Assembly (NCBI GenBank): GCA_015179125.1 | Contig: WHVA01000114.1 | Coordinates: 62,001 to 126,000 of the forward strand | Reading direction: 5' to 3' | DNA length: 64,000 nt | Source of the DNA: Gautieria morchelliformis | Taxonomy: Eukaryota; Basidiomycota; Agaricomycetes; Gomphales; Gomphaceae | Shown here: positions 11,101 through 19,620 of the stretch, in pieces | Position numbering within the stretch: position 1 is the first letter of the stretch | How the letters are laid out: each line of letters begins with the position of its first letter | Translations under genes and position numbers: made by a program | Notes under the pieces: generated by a model | The model's database searches: none | The model's input: only the letters and a program-made list of their open reading frames with translations | What the model was told of the DNA's origin: nothing

Positions 11101-12051
11101 CGTCATCGGTACGTGGTCTGTAGCTGTTTCTATGATTGCGTTGGTTAGTTCCTGTAAATTATGTGTAAATTGATGCTTGTCTTTGGGGTTCGGATCCGTG
11201 ATCGCTTGCTTGAGTTTCTCTTCGAGTTTTTTGTTGAAGAGCTTCCAGTAGACCTGTCTGTAGTTTCGTTTCACGTCGACGTCTGCTGCTTCCATCGTGA
11301 CTTCTATCGCTGTGTCTATGGGATAGTGATCGCTCTTCATGGGTTGTTCTTCTGGCACTGTGTAACAATGTATTAGTCTTTCTGCTAGCTCGAATGTAAG
11401 GAAAACATTATCAGTTCGGGTGTTGTTGCCTGTGGACATGGCCCTCAGTGTCGGGATATCTTTAGGGAGCACCATATGCATATCCCAGTCCACTGTTGCG
11501 TTGATTAATATTTGTGCTTCGTCCAGGTTGTGTCTTGTGAATAGATGGTTATTGCGTTCTTCGTCCCATTGGGGGTGATGACGATTGAAATCTCCCAGCC
11601 ATACCATCCCTGCCTCTTGACTTTCGTTGTCGGCTCCCGCCTGCGTCCGTAGGTGGGCTTTCACTCTTCTGATGCTGTCCGAGTTGTTGCAGTCACAGTA
11701 CATGTTGATGATTGTGATTTCTCCCGCTCCCGTCCTCAGTTTGATCGCGGTGACGTCCGGTGTTCCTATGTTGATCGCCGCCCACGCGTTAGTAGCTATC
11801 TTTTTGCTGACCAGGATCATTGCTCTCGTCGTTTTTTCCTTGTCTATGTAGTGGGTCTTCGGGTACACTGTGTACCAGTGGGATGTCGCCCTTGCGTTTC
11901 CCAGGAAATCGATGTATGGTTCTTGTATCGTGAGTATGTCGTATTTGTCAGGTGTGCTTGCTGCTAGCATGTCGGCCGTGGCGGTGAGAGACTTGTTGAC
12001 GTTTTGTTGTCTGATCCGTAGTTGTGTTATCGCGCTGGCCCCTCGACTCAT
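8115..12051 (-). pseudogene. LINE-1 ORF2: endonuclease, reverse transcriptase, RNase H (broken)
   Basis: ORF2 encodes the enzymes of target-primed reverse transcription. The N-terminal APE-type endonuclease (12051 to about 11250) shows TIQEPY with the catalytic Glu, GDFNRHHPQW, and SDHYPI near its end. RT follows, with SYRPIALLDTIGK, LDIKSAFPS and the catalytic GFVDDTTLF box (about 9930). RNase H (about 9010-8650) shows YCDGS, FEAEL, LDSQA and HKGVKGNERADE. The C-terminus has a CAACKRADEMVHHFLYRC zinc-like motif. Defects are an in-frame TAA after HATF (about 10513), a second TAA just before the FVDD box (about 9958) and a frameshift near 9550. The ATG overlaps the ORF1 stop as ATGA (12048-12051). 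Confidence 0.9.
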
Positions 12052-13751
12052 TGCTGACGTGAGGTGTGGATTTCACTGTAAATTTGCTCCTGCTGGGCGC
12101 CGCCCCGTTCGTACTCGTCGAGCGTTCTCTGCCTCGCCCTTCCTCCCATCCACCCTTGGTCCCTGTGACCCATCTCGGGGTTGGTGTTATTCCTGCTCCT
12201 GCTTCTGTGCCCTGCTCCCCTTGTCCTGCTGCCTTCCCTCCTGCCACCGCCATTACTGCCTGTTGACCATTGTGTGTTTCTCTCTCTGCCTCCCCTGTCG
12301 ATGGCTTGTTGGAGAAGTTTGCCTGCGTCCGCGGTCGGTCCTGCTTCGTTTTGCTGTTCCCACATCCAAGGTTGCTGATTGGGGAAATACTTGTAGGTCC
12401 CCTCTGGGTCCGCCCTCTCTATCGTTTGGCATGCTGCCGTGAATTTTGGGCAGGTGCGGTCCCACAACGCGTGACCGGCCTTGTCGCAGTTCACACATTT
12501 GTAGCGGGCTGGGTCGGTTTCCTCGCAATCCGCCATCCTGTGTCCTTTTCCGCACATCCCACAAGTCTCCTCACCATTGCAGTCCGCCGCCATGTGCCTC
12601 GCGTTTTGCCTCTGGCATTTCAGGCACCTCCTCGGTTCTCTTTTCATCCTCCTCGCCCACGCGCGTTTCCCTGAAATTATCAGCCCATCCCTGATACTTT
12701 GATTTGCTGATTCGATGTTTGAAAACTTAGCTATAAGGTGCGCAGACCTCTGCCCATGCGTTCTTCTACTCGGCGGTTTTATCCATCTGGTTGATATCAG
12801 CGTGCCGCTGGGGAGTCTCGACTCTCTCTCTATCTTTTTGAGTTCGCCCATGGCCTCCGGTGTGTGTGTTATTGGCACGTATTCCACTAGTACTGACACT
12901 GCCCTCTCTTTTATGACCGAGGTCCCTCCGAGCTTCTCTGCGAATCGTGCCTTGTTTTGCTGGACCCAGTTGGCGGCCGCGGGGTTTCCAAGCTCGTACA
13001 CTATGCCTCCGTTGGCTAGGATCTTGGCTCCTATGAAGGTGACTTCTATGCCTTGTGTGTCTTCCTCGAGCTGCTCTAGGGCCTCGTTTGCTTTCGCTAC
13101 TAGTTCCTGCTCGGTGAGCTCAGCTAGCACGTTGTGCTCCACTCTGGGGTCCCTGTCTATTAGTATCTGACACTCTCTGGCTCTGGCTCTTGCCAGATTG
13201 TTCGGGTGGGATAGGGGGACGTTACCTTTGAGAGCGGCTGCGTACGTGGTGCCCTTTTCTGCTTCTTCTCTTATTTCGCTTCTTATCCTCTCTACACTGC
13301 AGATTTCTTCTACCGCCAGGTTCACCTCTTCTGCACTGCTCTTAGCCGTGTCTGTCGCGCCCCACGCCGCCTCCACAGTCGAGTCGAGTTTGGTGAGTAT
13401 CGGCGCTAATCCGTCCTCGATGTACTGCAGGAAAGCTTTGCTTACGGCCCTCGCCTCTTCGTCTATCATGAGGATCGCCACGGATCTGACCCCTTCCTCC
13501 ATTGTCTTTCCCGTGGCGCTGTGGGCTAGCAATAAGAGGACGTAGCTGAGCTGGTCTGAAGTGGTCGGATTGTCCTTGGCGAGGACACCGTGCCTATCCA
13601 GGAATGTTTGAGCCTGATCTCTGTCGCGAACCATGGCGTATGGGTCTGCCAGTAGCTCTGTTCTGTTCTTTGCACCTACTTGTTGGCTGCTGGCTCTCGT
13701 TTGTGGGGCCGGCGCCATGGAGGCCGCTGAGGGGTTTGCGTTTTGTGGCAT
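12048..13751 (-). CDS. LINE-1 ORF1: gag-like nucleic-acid-binding protein
   Basis: An intact 567-residue frame starting MPQNANPSAASMAPAPQ. The N-terminal half is helical with a Glu-rich segment. The central region (about 230-340) resembles the RNA-binding core of LINE ORF1 proteins. Near residues 385-445 are three consecutive Cys-His knuckles, CLKCQRQNARHMAADC, CGMCGKGHRMADC and CVNCDKAGHALWDRTC, with unequal spacing. The C-terminus is Arg/Gly-rich. It would bind the element RNA in the ribonucleoprotein. The frame has no internal stop although ORF2 is broken. The stop codon overlaps the ORF2 start, implying coupled translation. Confidence 0.88.
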   Translation of the reverse strand: MPQNANPSAASMAPAPQTRASSQQVGAKNRTELLADPYAMVRDRDQAQTFLDRHGVLAKDNPTTSDQLSYVLLLLAHSATGKTMEEGVRSVAILMIDEEARAVSKAFLQYIEDGLAPILTKLDSTVEAAWGATDTAKSSAEEVNLAVEEICSVERIRSEIREEAEKGTTYAAALKGNVPLSHPNNLARARARECQILIDRDPRVEHNVLAELTEQELVAKANEALEQLEEDTQGIEVTFIGAKILANGGIVYELGNPAAANWVQQNKARFAEKLGGTSVIKERAVSVLVEYVPITHTPEAMGELKKIERESRLPSGTLISTRWIKPPSRRTHGQRSAHLIAKFSNIESANQSIRDGLIISGKRAWARRMKREPRRCLKCQRQNARHMAADCNGEETCGMCGKGHRMADCEETDPARYKCVNCDKAGHALWDRTCPKFTAACQTIERADPEGTYKYFPNQQPWMWEQQNEAGPTADAGKLLQQAIDRGGRERNTQWSTGSNGGGRREGSRTRGAGHRSRSRNNTNPEMGHRDQGWMGGRARQRTLDEYERGGAQQEQIYSEIHTSRQQ

Positions 13752-13910
13752 GGCCCCTTTTTTTCTGTTTCTCTCTGCGGGGTCTGTTCTATTATGATTA
13801 TGGTGTGTTTTCGGTAAGCTATCTGTGAATCAGGTTGTTGTGTGAGGGTGGGATGAAATTTTTGGTTTTGTGTGGTGGTGGTAGGCATGAGAAAACTCCT
13901 CGTGTATTAG

Positions 13911-14963
13911 TGAACACAGCGAATGCCCGAATAACTTGTGCGAATAAGTATGCCATTTGGCAAATAGGTGAACCAATGAATGTTCACAAGGTAAGAGGGT
14001 TTGCCTAAACGGGGCTCACCCTATCTACAGTCGTAGCGAAATAGCCCGTGGCCCTTGACGATGTAACGTGCAAGGTCTTACGGAAGGGCTGTCTAAGTCT
14101 TGACAATCCCTTCGCCAACAGCACAGAAAATGGTTCGAAGGCTAAGGTAACGAAGGTGAAGTATGAGAACTCACCAGTGGCACCTAAGTCCTCTGCTAGT
14201 CGAAGATGGAAATCTCCAAGAGAAGGCTTAAGACGATGGCCACAGCGAGGTCAAATTTGCACAAGATGAACGACGTATGATAATTGAACTGGGGAATATA
14301 CATGCAAATGTAAACTACTTATATCGAATGCTCGTACGGTACCAGCAAATAGGAAAGAGGCCGTCATGAGTCAGGGTTGGATAGGGGTGTGCAGTCATGA
14401 TACAACATAGATGGAATAAACATACAATAGAATGAGAGAAGAGGGAGAACATGAAACGACGGAGAGTGAAGGTGGCGAAGACACCTGTATACGAAATCAT
14501 GTCTTGGGGCCCGCATATACACTTCCCTGCACGGGTTCTTCATCTACTGGGTTGATCCCACATGACCTATGGGTAGGACGTCCCGCGAACGCACCCTGCT
14601 CATATGAACACCAAAAGGGGGTTGGATCGAAAAGCTGATGGAGTTACTGGATCGTTCAGCAAAATGCGAGGAAGGGCGAACAGAGGTGACATAGAGGAGG
14701 ACAGGTCGAGGTGGAGGGTGAAGCCGAGCGAACACAGAACACCATTGGAAGAGGGTCGAGCAGAGGAGGTGGTAGACCCAGCGATGACTGCTAAGTCAGT
14801 CCAAAGACGTCAATCGTGCGTTTGACGGCGTAGCTATGGTAATTGGCGCGAACAGTGAGAATTGGTTGCCAAACATGACAATGGCGATCGGAACGAACAC
14901 GGAAATGGGGTGAGAAATGGCAGGACAGAGCACCTGAGTATGAGAAATAAACGCGTCATGACA
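13911..14963 (-). repeat. 5' LTR of element B, main part
   Basis: About 1,053 bp homologous to 2085-3253, carrying on the minus strand TATAAG (T at 14323) and a predicted start site at 14290. Compared with the 3' LTR it lacks about 80 bp around 14649. It ends in TGACA, followed by the GGTGG site duplication. Confidence 0.87.
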
Positions 14964-14968
14964 GGTGG

Positions 14969-17676
14969 CTGCCTTCGTGCCTTTGTTCACAGGCATAAAT
15001 CGCACGTCTTGGAGTACTCACCAATATACCGAGACATGTGGGGCCACCAGTAATTTTGTGAGACAAGTTCAAGGGTCTTCCATCGCCCAGGATGACCAGT
15101 GACCCGCGAATCATGGTGCTGGGCGACAATTCGTCGCCTGAGGTCCTGGACATCTGGAACGTAAACTTTACCTCGGAATGTGAGCAGCCCATCCATCTCA
15201 GCCCACTCTGCAGACACCAGCGATTTCCCACCAGACTCTCGCAGCTTATTTACCGCCCCTCCAACCTCATCCTCCAGTGACCCATCCCCAAGTGCCTTCT
15301 TCACGTCGCGAACAATCCCACGATCTTCCCCCGCCAGGGTGAGCCCCTCCAGGGCGTGAACAATGAACAGCTCTGGGCGTAGGAGTGTCAAATCGCTGTT
15401 GTCACCTGATCCTGACCCATGGTCTGAGCGCCGCGACAGTGCATCTGACTTGCCCATCGTGACACCAGGCTGATGGTGAAGCTCGAAATCGAAACGTGAC
15501 AAGTAGAGAGACCATCTAGCCTGCCTGCGATTAAGCTTCTTTGCAGTGCGAAAATACTCCAGGTTCTGTGGTCTGTCCAGATCTCAATGCCATGCTTAGT
15601 TCCTTCAAGGAAATGTCGCCATTCCTCTAAGGCGCGAATAATAGCCAGCATCTCCTTGTCATGAATCTCATAATTTCGCTCCACAGGAGTGAGACTCTTT
15701 GAGTAAAACGCAATGGGATGCCATTTGTCGTCATCTGGAGATCACTGGGACAGGACTGCACCAGTGGCAACATCTGAACTGTCAGCCTCCACCCGGTATG
15801 GTTGATTGTCATCTGCAAAGTGCAGGATCGGCGTTGATGTGAATTGCAGCTTCAGCCCATCAAATGCCTGCTGTTCGCGATCACCCCACGACCATTGTAC
15901 ATCCTTCTTGGTGAGCTCAAACAGGGGTCACGCATGATGTGAGAAGCCCTCGACAAACCGGTGATAAAAGTTGGCAAATCCCAGGAAGGCCTGCACCTCC
16001 TTGCAATTTGCTGGGGTTGGCCAGTCCATGACACCTGTGACCTTGATGGGGTCCATCTCCACCTTGCCATGTGACACAATGAGCCCAAGGTACTCAATCT
16101 TTGTTCGCTCAAATTCACATTTCTCAGGGCGAAGATAGAGCTTGTGCTGCCGTAGGCGCTCAAGGACTATTCGCAGAAGTCAGCAATGCTCCTCAAGGGT
16201 GTCGGTGAAGATCAGGATGTCATCCAGGTACACACACACATGCCCTTCCATGATGAGGTCTTGGAAGATGTCATTCATCATGGTCTGGAATGTCGCAGGG
16301 CTGTTTGTGAGTCCAAAGAACATGACGAGGGGTTCAAAGAGGCCGCGATTAGTGCAGAATGCAGCCTTCCACTCATTGCCATCCTTTATTCGCACATTAT
16401 TAAATCCCCACCACACATCTAGCTTGGTGAAGTATTTCGCTCCATGAAGCTGCACAATGAGCTCAGAAATGATGGGAAGGGGGTAGCGGTTCTTCACTGT
16501 CATGGCATTGAGAATGTGATAATCCTGGACCAGGCACAGCGATCCAGCCTTCTTCTTGATGAAGAACACTGGGCTGGCCATAGGCGATTTCGAGGGGTGA
16601 ATGCGGCCAGTGTGCAGGTTCTCCTGCAGGAATTCATCCAGCTGCGACTGTTCACTGGGGGCAAGTGGGTAAACCTTGCATGCAGATGGCTTGGCTCCTG
16701 GCTCGAGCTCAATTGCGTGGTCCCATGTCCTGCATTCAGGAAATGAATCAAAGGACTCTTTAGCAAAGACATCCTCGAAGTCACAGAGGTAAGGAGGGAT
16801 GAGTTCCTTTTCCACTGGGGGTACACTGCGAAGGGCCTTCTCAGCTAGCTGCTGTGAAGTGGTTGTGGTGGCTGCGATAATGGGTACAGGTACATTGGGC
16901 GTGGACACAGTCGCAAACAGGCGGTCGCCTGGCTCCAGAAGGGCCTCAACATCACCTGGCTCATCTCCTTCTGTGTCGCCCTCTTCCTCTTCCACCATCT
17001 GAGGCAGGGGGCCCATGTGGCACGCACATATCCTTGCCTCCTCTCTCCACTCTTCCCGCAATGTTGCTCTGCAGGTGTGGCACTGCACAGGGCATCTATC
17101 CAGTGTTACCTCCTGCGTTCTCCAGTTAACCTCCAGGTTGTGCTCCCGGAGCCATGGGTAGCCAAGGATCATCTTGTGCTTCCCAAGGTTCATAACGGCA
17201 AAGACAGCACGTTCAGAGTGGTCACGGAATCGCAGGATGACATCAACAACATTGCGAATCGCTCCACCCTCGTTGGGAGTGCCATCAACATTGTACACAG
17301 GGGCAGGGCGTGTGAGTGATCGCATGGTTAACTTCTCAGCGGCGACAAATTCACTGTCAATGAACAACCCAGTCGCACCACTGTCAAGGAGTACAGTCAC
17401 CCCTTTGACTTCAGCAGTGTCTGTTGTCTGGATCTCTACCTTGAGGTTCAGCAAATTTGGAGAGGGGATGGATGCAACCACGAAGTGCTTGGGAAGGGCT
17501 CGCTCCCAACGTTTCAATCGTGGTGAAGGACTTTTCGGAATGTTGGCGGTTGATGTGTCTTTATTGCTTGCTGTGTGTGACCCAGTTTCTGACACAGGGA
17601 TTGTATCTTCAGTATCTGGGGCTATTGACAGAGCGGCAAAGCGATTGGACAGGGGCAGCGAGGGCACATCTCTCAC
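14969..17676 (-). pseudogene. Element A protease-RT-RNase H-integrase N-terminus
   Basis: The pol region begins with an aspartic protease (VLLDSGATGLFID, about 17390). RT follows, with KSPMASPVFFIKKK and the catalytic CVYLDDILIF (about 16220). RNase H follows (VEADSSDVATGAVLSQ, then YEIHDKEMLAII). The integrase HHCC zinc finger (HHDSRVTGHPGR... and CDLC, about 15100-14990) is last. It stops at the element B insertion and resumes at 2084. In-frame TGA codons occur after EEHC (about 16178), after SHHA (about 15930) and after AVLSQ (about 15745), plus a frame break near 15530. The first two look like CGA-to-TGA changes. The original would have been a single polyprotein processed by the protease. 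Confidence 0.88.
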
Positions 17677-17951
17677 TCGCTGCGCGACACAAAATCCTCA
17701 GCATCATCCTTCTCGACCTCTTCCTCAGCAACATCTCGCACATCCGCAGCGACCATCCAGTGCTCCAGCAGCTCCTCGCGTTCATCAGCTGTCATGTAGC
17801 GGACATCGTAGGCCTGCGGGCATTCTCGCGCAAAGTGTCCGACCTTTCCGCAGCGCCGACAGGTGAGTGGCTGTGAGAATCGCTTCTTCACAGCATCCAC
17901 GTCCATCGGAGCAGGCCCAGAGGCATTTGGAAGGGGCGTGGGCACTGGCAT
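17673..17951 (-). CDS. Element A nucleocapsid-like part with CCHC knuckle
   Basis: A short frame with the zinc knuckle CRRCGKVGHFAREC (CX2CX4HX4C) followed by an acidic C-terminus. It is the nucleocapsid end of Gag, separated from the capsid frame above it by a stop at 17951. Element families of this type usually make one Gag protein, so the split is probably decay, though a frameshift signal cannot be excluded. Confidence 0.7.
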   Translation of the reverse strand: MPVPTPLPNASGPAPMDVDAVKKRFSQPLTCRRCGKVGHFARECPQAYDVRYMTADEREELLEHWMVAADVRDVAEEEVEKDDAEDFVSRSE

Positions 17952-18781
17952 TATCGCTGGCCTCGAAGAGAGCTGACTGGTGAACCTGGTGTGTGATTCA
18001 CCTGCCTTGCAAAAAACTGGCGGGGAGGGCCGCTGTTTGTCACCCTAGGTCCCTGGAACGCTTCATTGGCTGCACGCGTGAGTGCAACTGTTCTCGCCAC
18101 CCCATACCATGCAGAAGGGTCGTCGTCCTTTGGCCTGCCATCCAACATCAATGCGATGCGACTCTGGATTGCAGGTTCGAGACCTCGGCGGAACTTCATC
18201 ACAATTGATCGCCCATCTGTGTATTCGGCCTTCTCAACCAGCTCTTCGAACCCATCGATGTATTCATCAACTGAACGCTTGCCCTGGTGGTACTGGCGCG
18301 ATTCCAGTTGGTTCATTGCATCGGTGGCCTCGTGTAGGGGGTAAAACTGCTGGCGAAATGCTTCAACAAAATCCTTCCAGGTCGCGTAGAGCAGCACGCC
18401 ATGCTTTGCTTCATGAGTGAATGCGCGAGTGGCAAAAGTCGCAGCCCTGCCTGTTTTCATGAAGGACATTGCCCAAAGGATCTGTGACTGCTCGTCTGCG
18501 AAGTCACTCGCACACATGCCCAGGTAGAGGCTGCACGACTGGATGAAGTTGCGACCATTCGCACGATCCCCATCATATTCAGAGGGCTTTGCTGGCTCAG
18601 CCGTTCGCTTTGAGGAGGCGCGAACGCGACCAGGGAGTCCAGCCATCAGCCCAGTGGTCATAGCCTGCAGGGTGTTCAACCTTGTCTCCAGATCTTGTTT
18701 GTCCTGCCTCTCCCTCATCAACTCTTGATCTATTGCCGCCAAGCGGTCCAAAACTTCAGCAGCAGATGGCAAGTCGTCCAT
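17951..18781 (-). CDS. Element A Gag capsid domain
   Basis: 276 residues starting MDDLPSAAEVLDRLAAIDQE. It has an N-terminal coiled coil (about 10-45) and a retrotransposon gag/capsid domain (about 70-230) with YDGDRANGRNFIQSC, the WKDFVEAFRQQF block and SVDEYIDGFEELV. It packages the element RNA in virus-like particles. It is the first frame after the 5' LTR leader (18782-18899) and has no internal stops. Confidence 0.83.
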   Translation of the reverse strand: MDDLPSAAEVLDRLAAIDQELMRERQDKQDLETRLNTLQAMTTGLMAGLPGRVRASSKRTAEPAKPSEYDGDRANGRNFIQSCSLYLGMCASDFADEQSQILWAMSFMKTGRAATFATRAFTHEAKHGVLLYATWKDFVEAFRQQFYPLHEATDAMNQLESRQYHQGKRSVDEYIDGFEELVEKAEYTDGRSIVMKFRRGLEPAIQSRIALMLDGRPKDDDPSAWYGVARTVALTRAANEAFQGPRVTNSGPPRQFFARQVNHTPGSPVSSLRGQR

Positions 18782-18887
18782 GGTAAGTGTTAGAGGGTGT
18801 GAGGGTATGAGAAAGGATTGCTAAAATCACTGCTCTCGAAGGGTGTTCAATTTGAAGTCGGGCGATTTTGCAACTGGTGCTCTAGAG

Positions 18888-18897
18888 AGAGTTTTCT
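18888..18897 (-). promoter_or_regulatory. Self-complementary primer-binding site of element A
   Basis: After the 5' LTR (minus strand) comes a GT spacer and AGAAAACTCT. The reverse complement AGAGTTTTCT lies in the LTR (plus 18964-18973), 33 nt downstream of TATAGT (T at 19006). The arrangement matches that of elements B and C and is typical of Tf1-like self-priming. Confidence 0.68.
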
Positions 18898-18899
18898 AC

Positions 18900-19267
18900 T
18901 ATAAGGGCAACCTAGGCAGACACTCTACACTCAAGCGGTGAACTGGCGAAGGGGGATCCAAAGAGAAAACTCTAAGGAACCCCTTTGCCACCTAACTATG
19001 ACTATAAGCAAACTCGGGCATGCTAGCCCGATCACCGAATGCCCGAGTTACATAAGCAATCACGCCCACGATAACAGGGCTGGACAGATAAGGAAGGAAT
19101 GATGTCGGAAGGGGCCAGAACAGGAAGGGAAATAAACGGAACACAAGACAGAAGGATGCTAAAGGCTAGGAGAAGCTCAGGGGCCACCAACAACACGCTG
19201 CGATCATGCAGTGTGCGATAATGCACAGTGCAATCATGCGCAGTGTGTGATTGGTGTTCCCCTGACA
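18900..19267 (-). repeat. 5' LTR of element A
   Basis: 368 bp, homologous to 456-894. It contains a TATA-like box (plus 19001-19006) and the predicted transcript start near 18973. GGTCC follows it at 19268-19272. Confidence 0.88.
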
Positions 19268-19272
19268 GGTCC

Positions 19273-19620
19273 CAAGATGGACTAACTCCCCTATGTACAT
19301 TAAAAGCTGTAGGTTAGGAGGTAAGCTAGATTCAGGAAGGGGCATGGGCATGTCCCGTAACGCGACAGAAAGAGTCCTTGGTATGCCTCGCTAGTTACAA
19401 AATTGGCCATGTGGGAGAAAAGAAAGAGGAAAGGAGAAGGAGAAAGGATCGTCGCGGTCTGGGGAGGGCGTGGCGGTGCGAGGTCTGGCAAGGCATGACG
19501 TGGTCAGGGCATGTGGGCGGGTGAGCAGTCTGTGCGGGCAGGAGCATGGGCGGGTGGGAAGAGGAGGCTGGGCAATATGGCAGAGTGGCTGGGGCTTCGA
19601 GGCTGTCACGCAGCATACGA
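19273..19620 (-). other. 3' UTR of LINE-2, proximal part
   Basis: No coding frame. It lies between the LINE-2 stop (19621) and the element A insertion, and is inferred to continue at 455-344 up to the poly(A) tail. Confidence 0.55.

Larger units (their letters stand above)
7875..13902 (-). mobile_element. LINE-1: near full-length Tad-like non-LTR retrotransposon
   Basis: A 6.0-kb minus-strand LINE with ORF1 (gag-like, three Cys-His knuckles) and ORF2 (endonuclease, RT, RNase H). Its 3' end is a T-rich, A-interrupted tail on plus (about 7875-7914). The target-site duplication TGTATTAG (7867-7874 and 13903-13910) lies in the LTR of element B. ORF2 carries two in-frame TAA stops and one frameshift, so this copy is inactive. 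The combination of EN, RT and RNase H fits the Tad clade of fungal LINEs. Confidence 0.9.
2085..14963 (-). mobile_element. Element B: gag-only LTR retrotransposon with an antisense spliced gene, interrupted by LINE-1
   Basis: LTRs start TGTCATGACGC and end CTTGACA on the minus strand. The 3' LTR is 2085-3253. The 5' LTR is 13911-14963 plus 7836-7874, split by LINE-1. The target-site duplication is GGTGG at 2080-2084 and 14964-14968. A purine tract GGAGGGGGGTGC abuts the 3' LTR. Between the LTRs are one gag on the minus strand and one multi-intron gene on the plus strand. No protease, RT or integrase frame is present, so mobility would need proteins from another element. Native length without LINE-1 is about 6.8 kb. 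A second, truncated copy (B2) lies at 35978-37647. Confidence 0.87.
456..19267 (-). mobile_element. Element A: Ty3/gypsy chromovirus, interrupted by element B
   Basis: LTRs at 456-894 (3') and 18900-19267 (5') flank gag, a CCHC nucleocapsid, protease, RT, RNase H, integrase and a chromodomain. The 5-bp GGTCC lies at 451-455 and 19268-19272 (target-site duplication). On the coding strand the LTR starts TGTCAGGG and ends CCCTTATA, so it has TG...TA ends rather than TG...CA. A purine tract AAGGGGGGTGA abuts the 3' LTR. Without element B the native length is about 5.9 kb, normal for a fungal chromovirus. Several in-frame stops show it is no longer autonomous. Confidence 0.9.
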
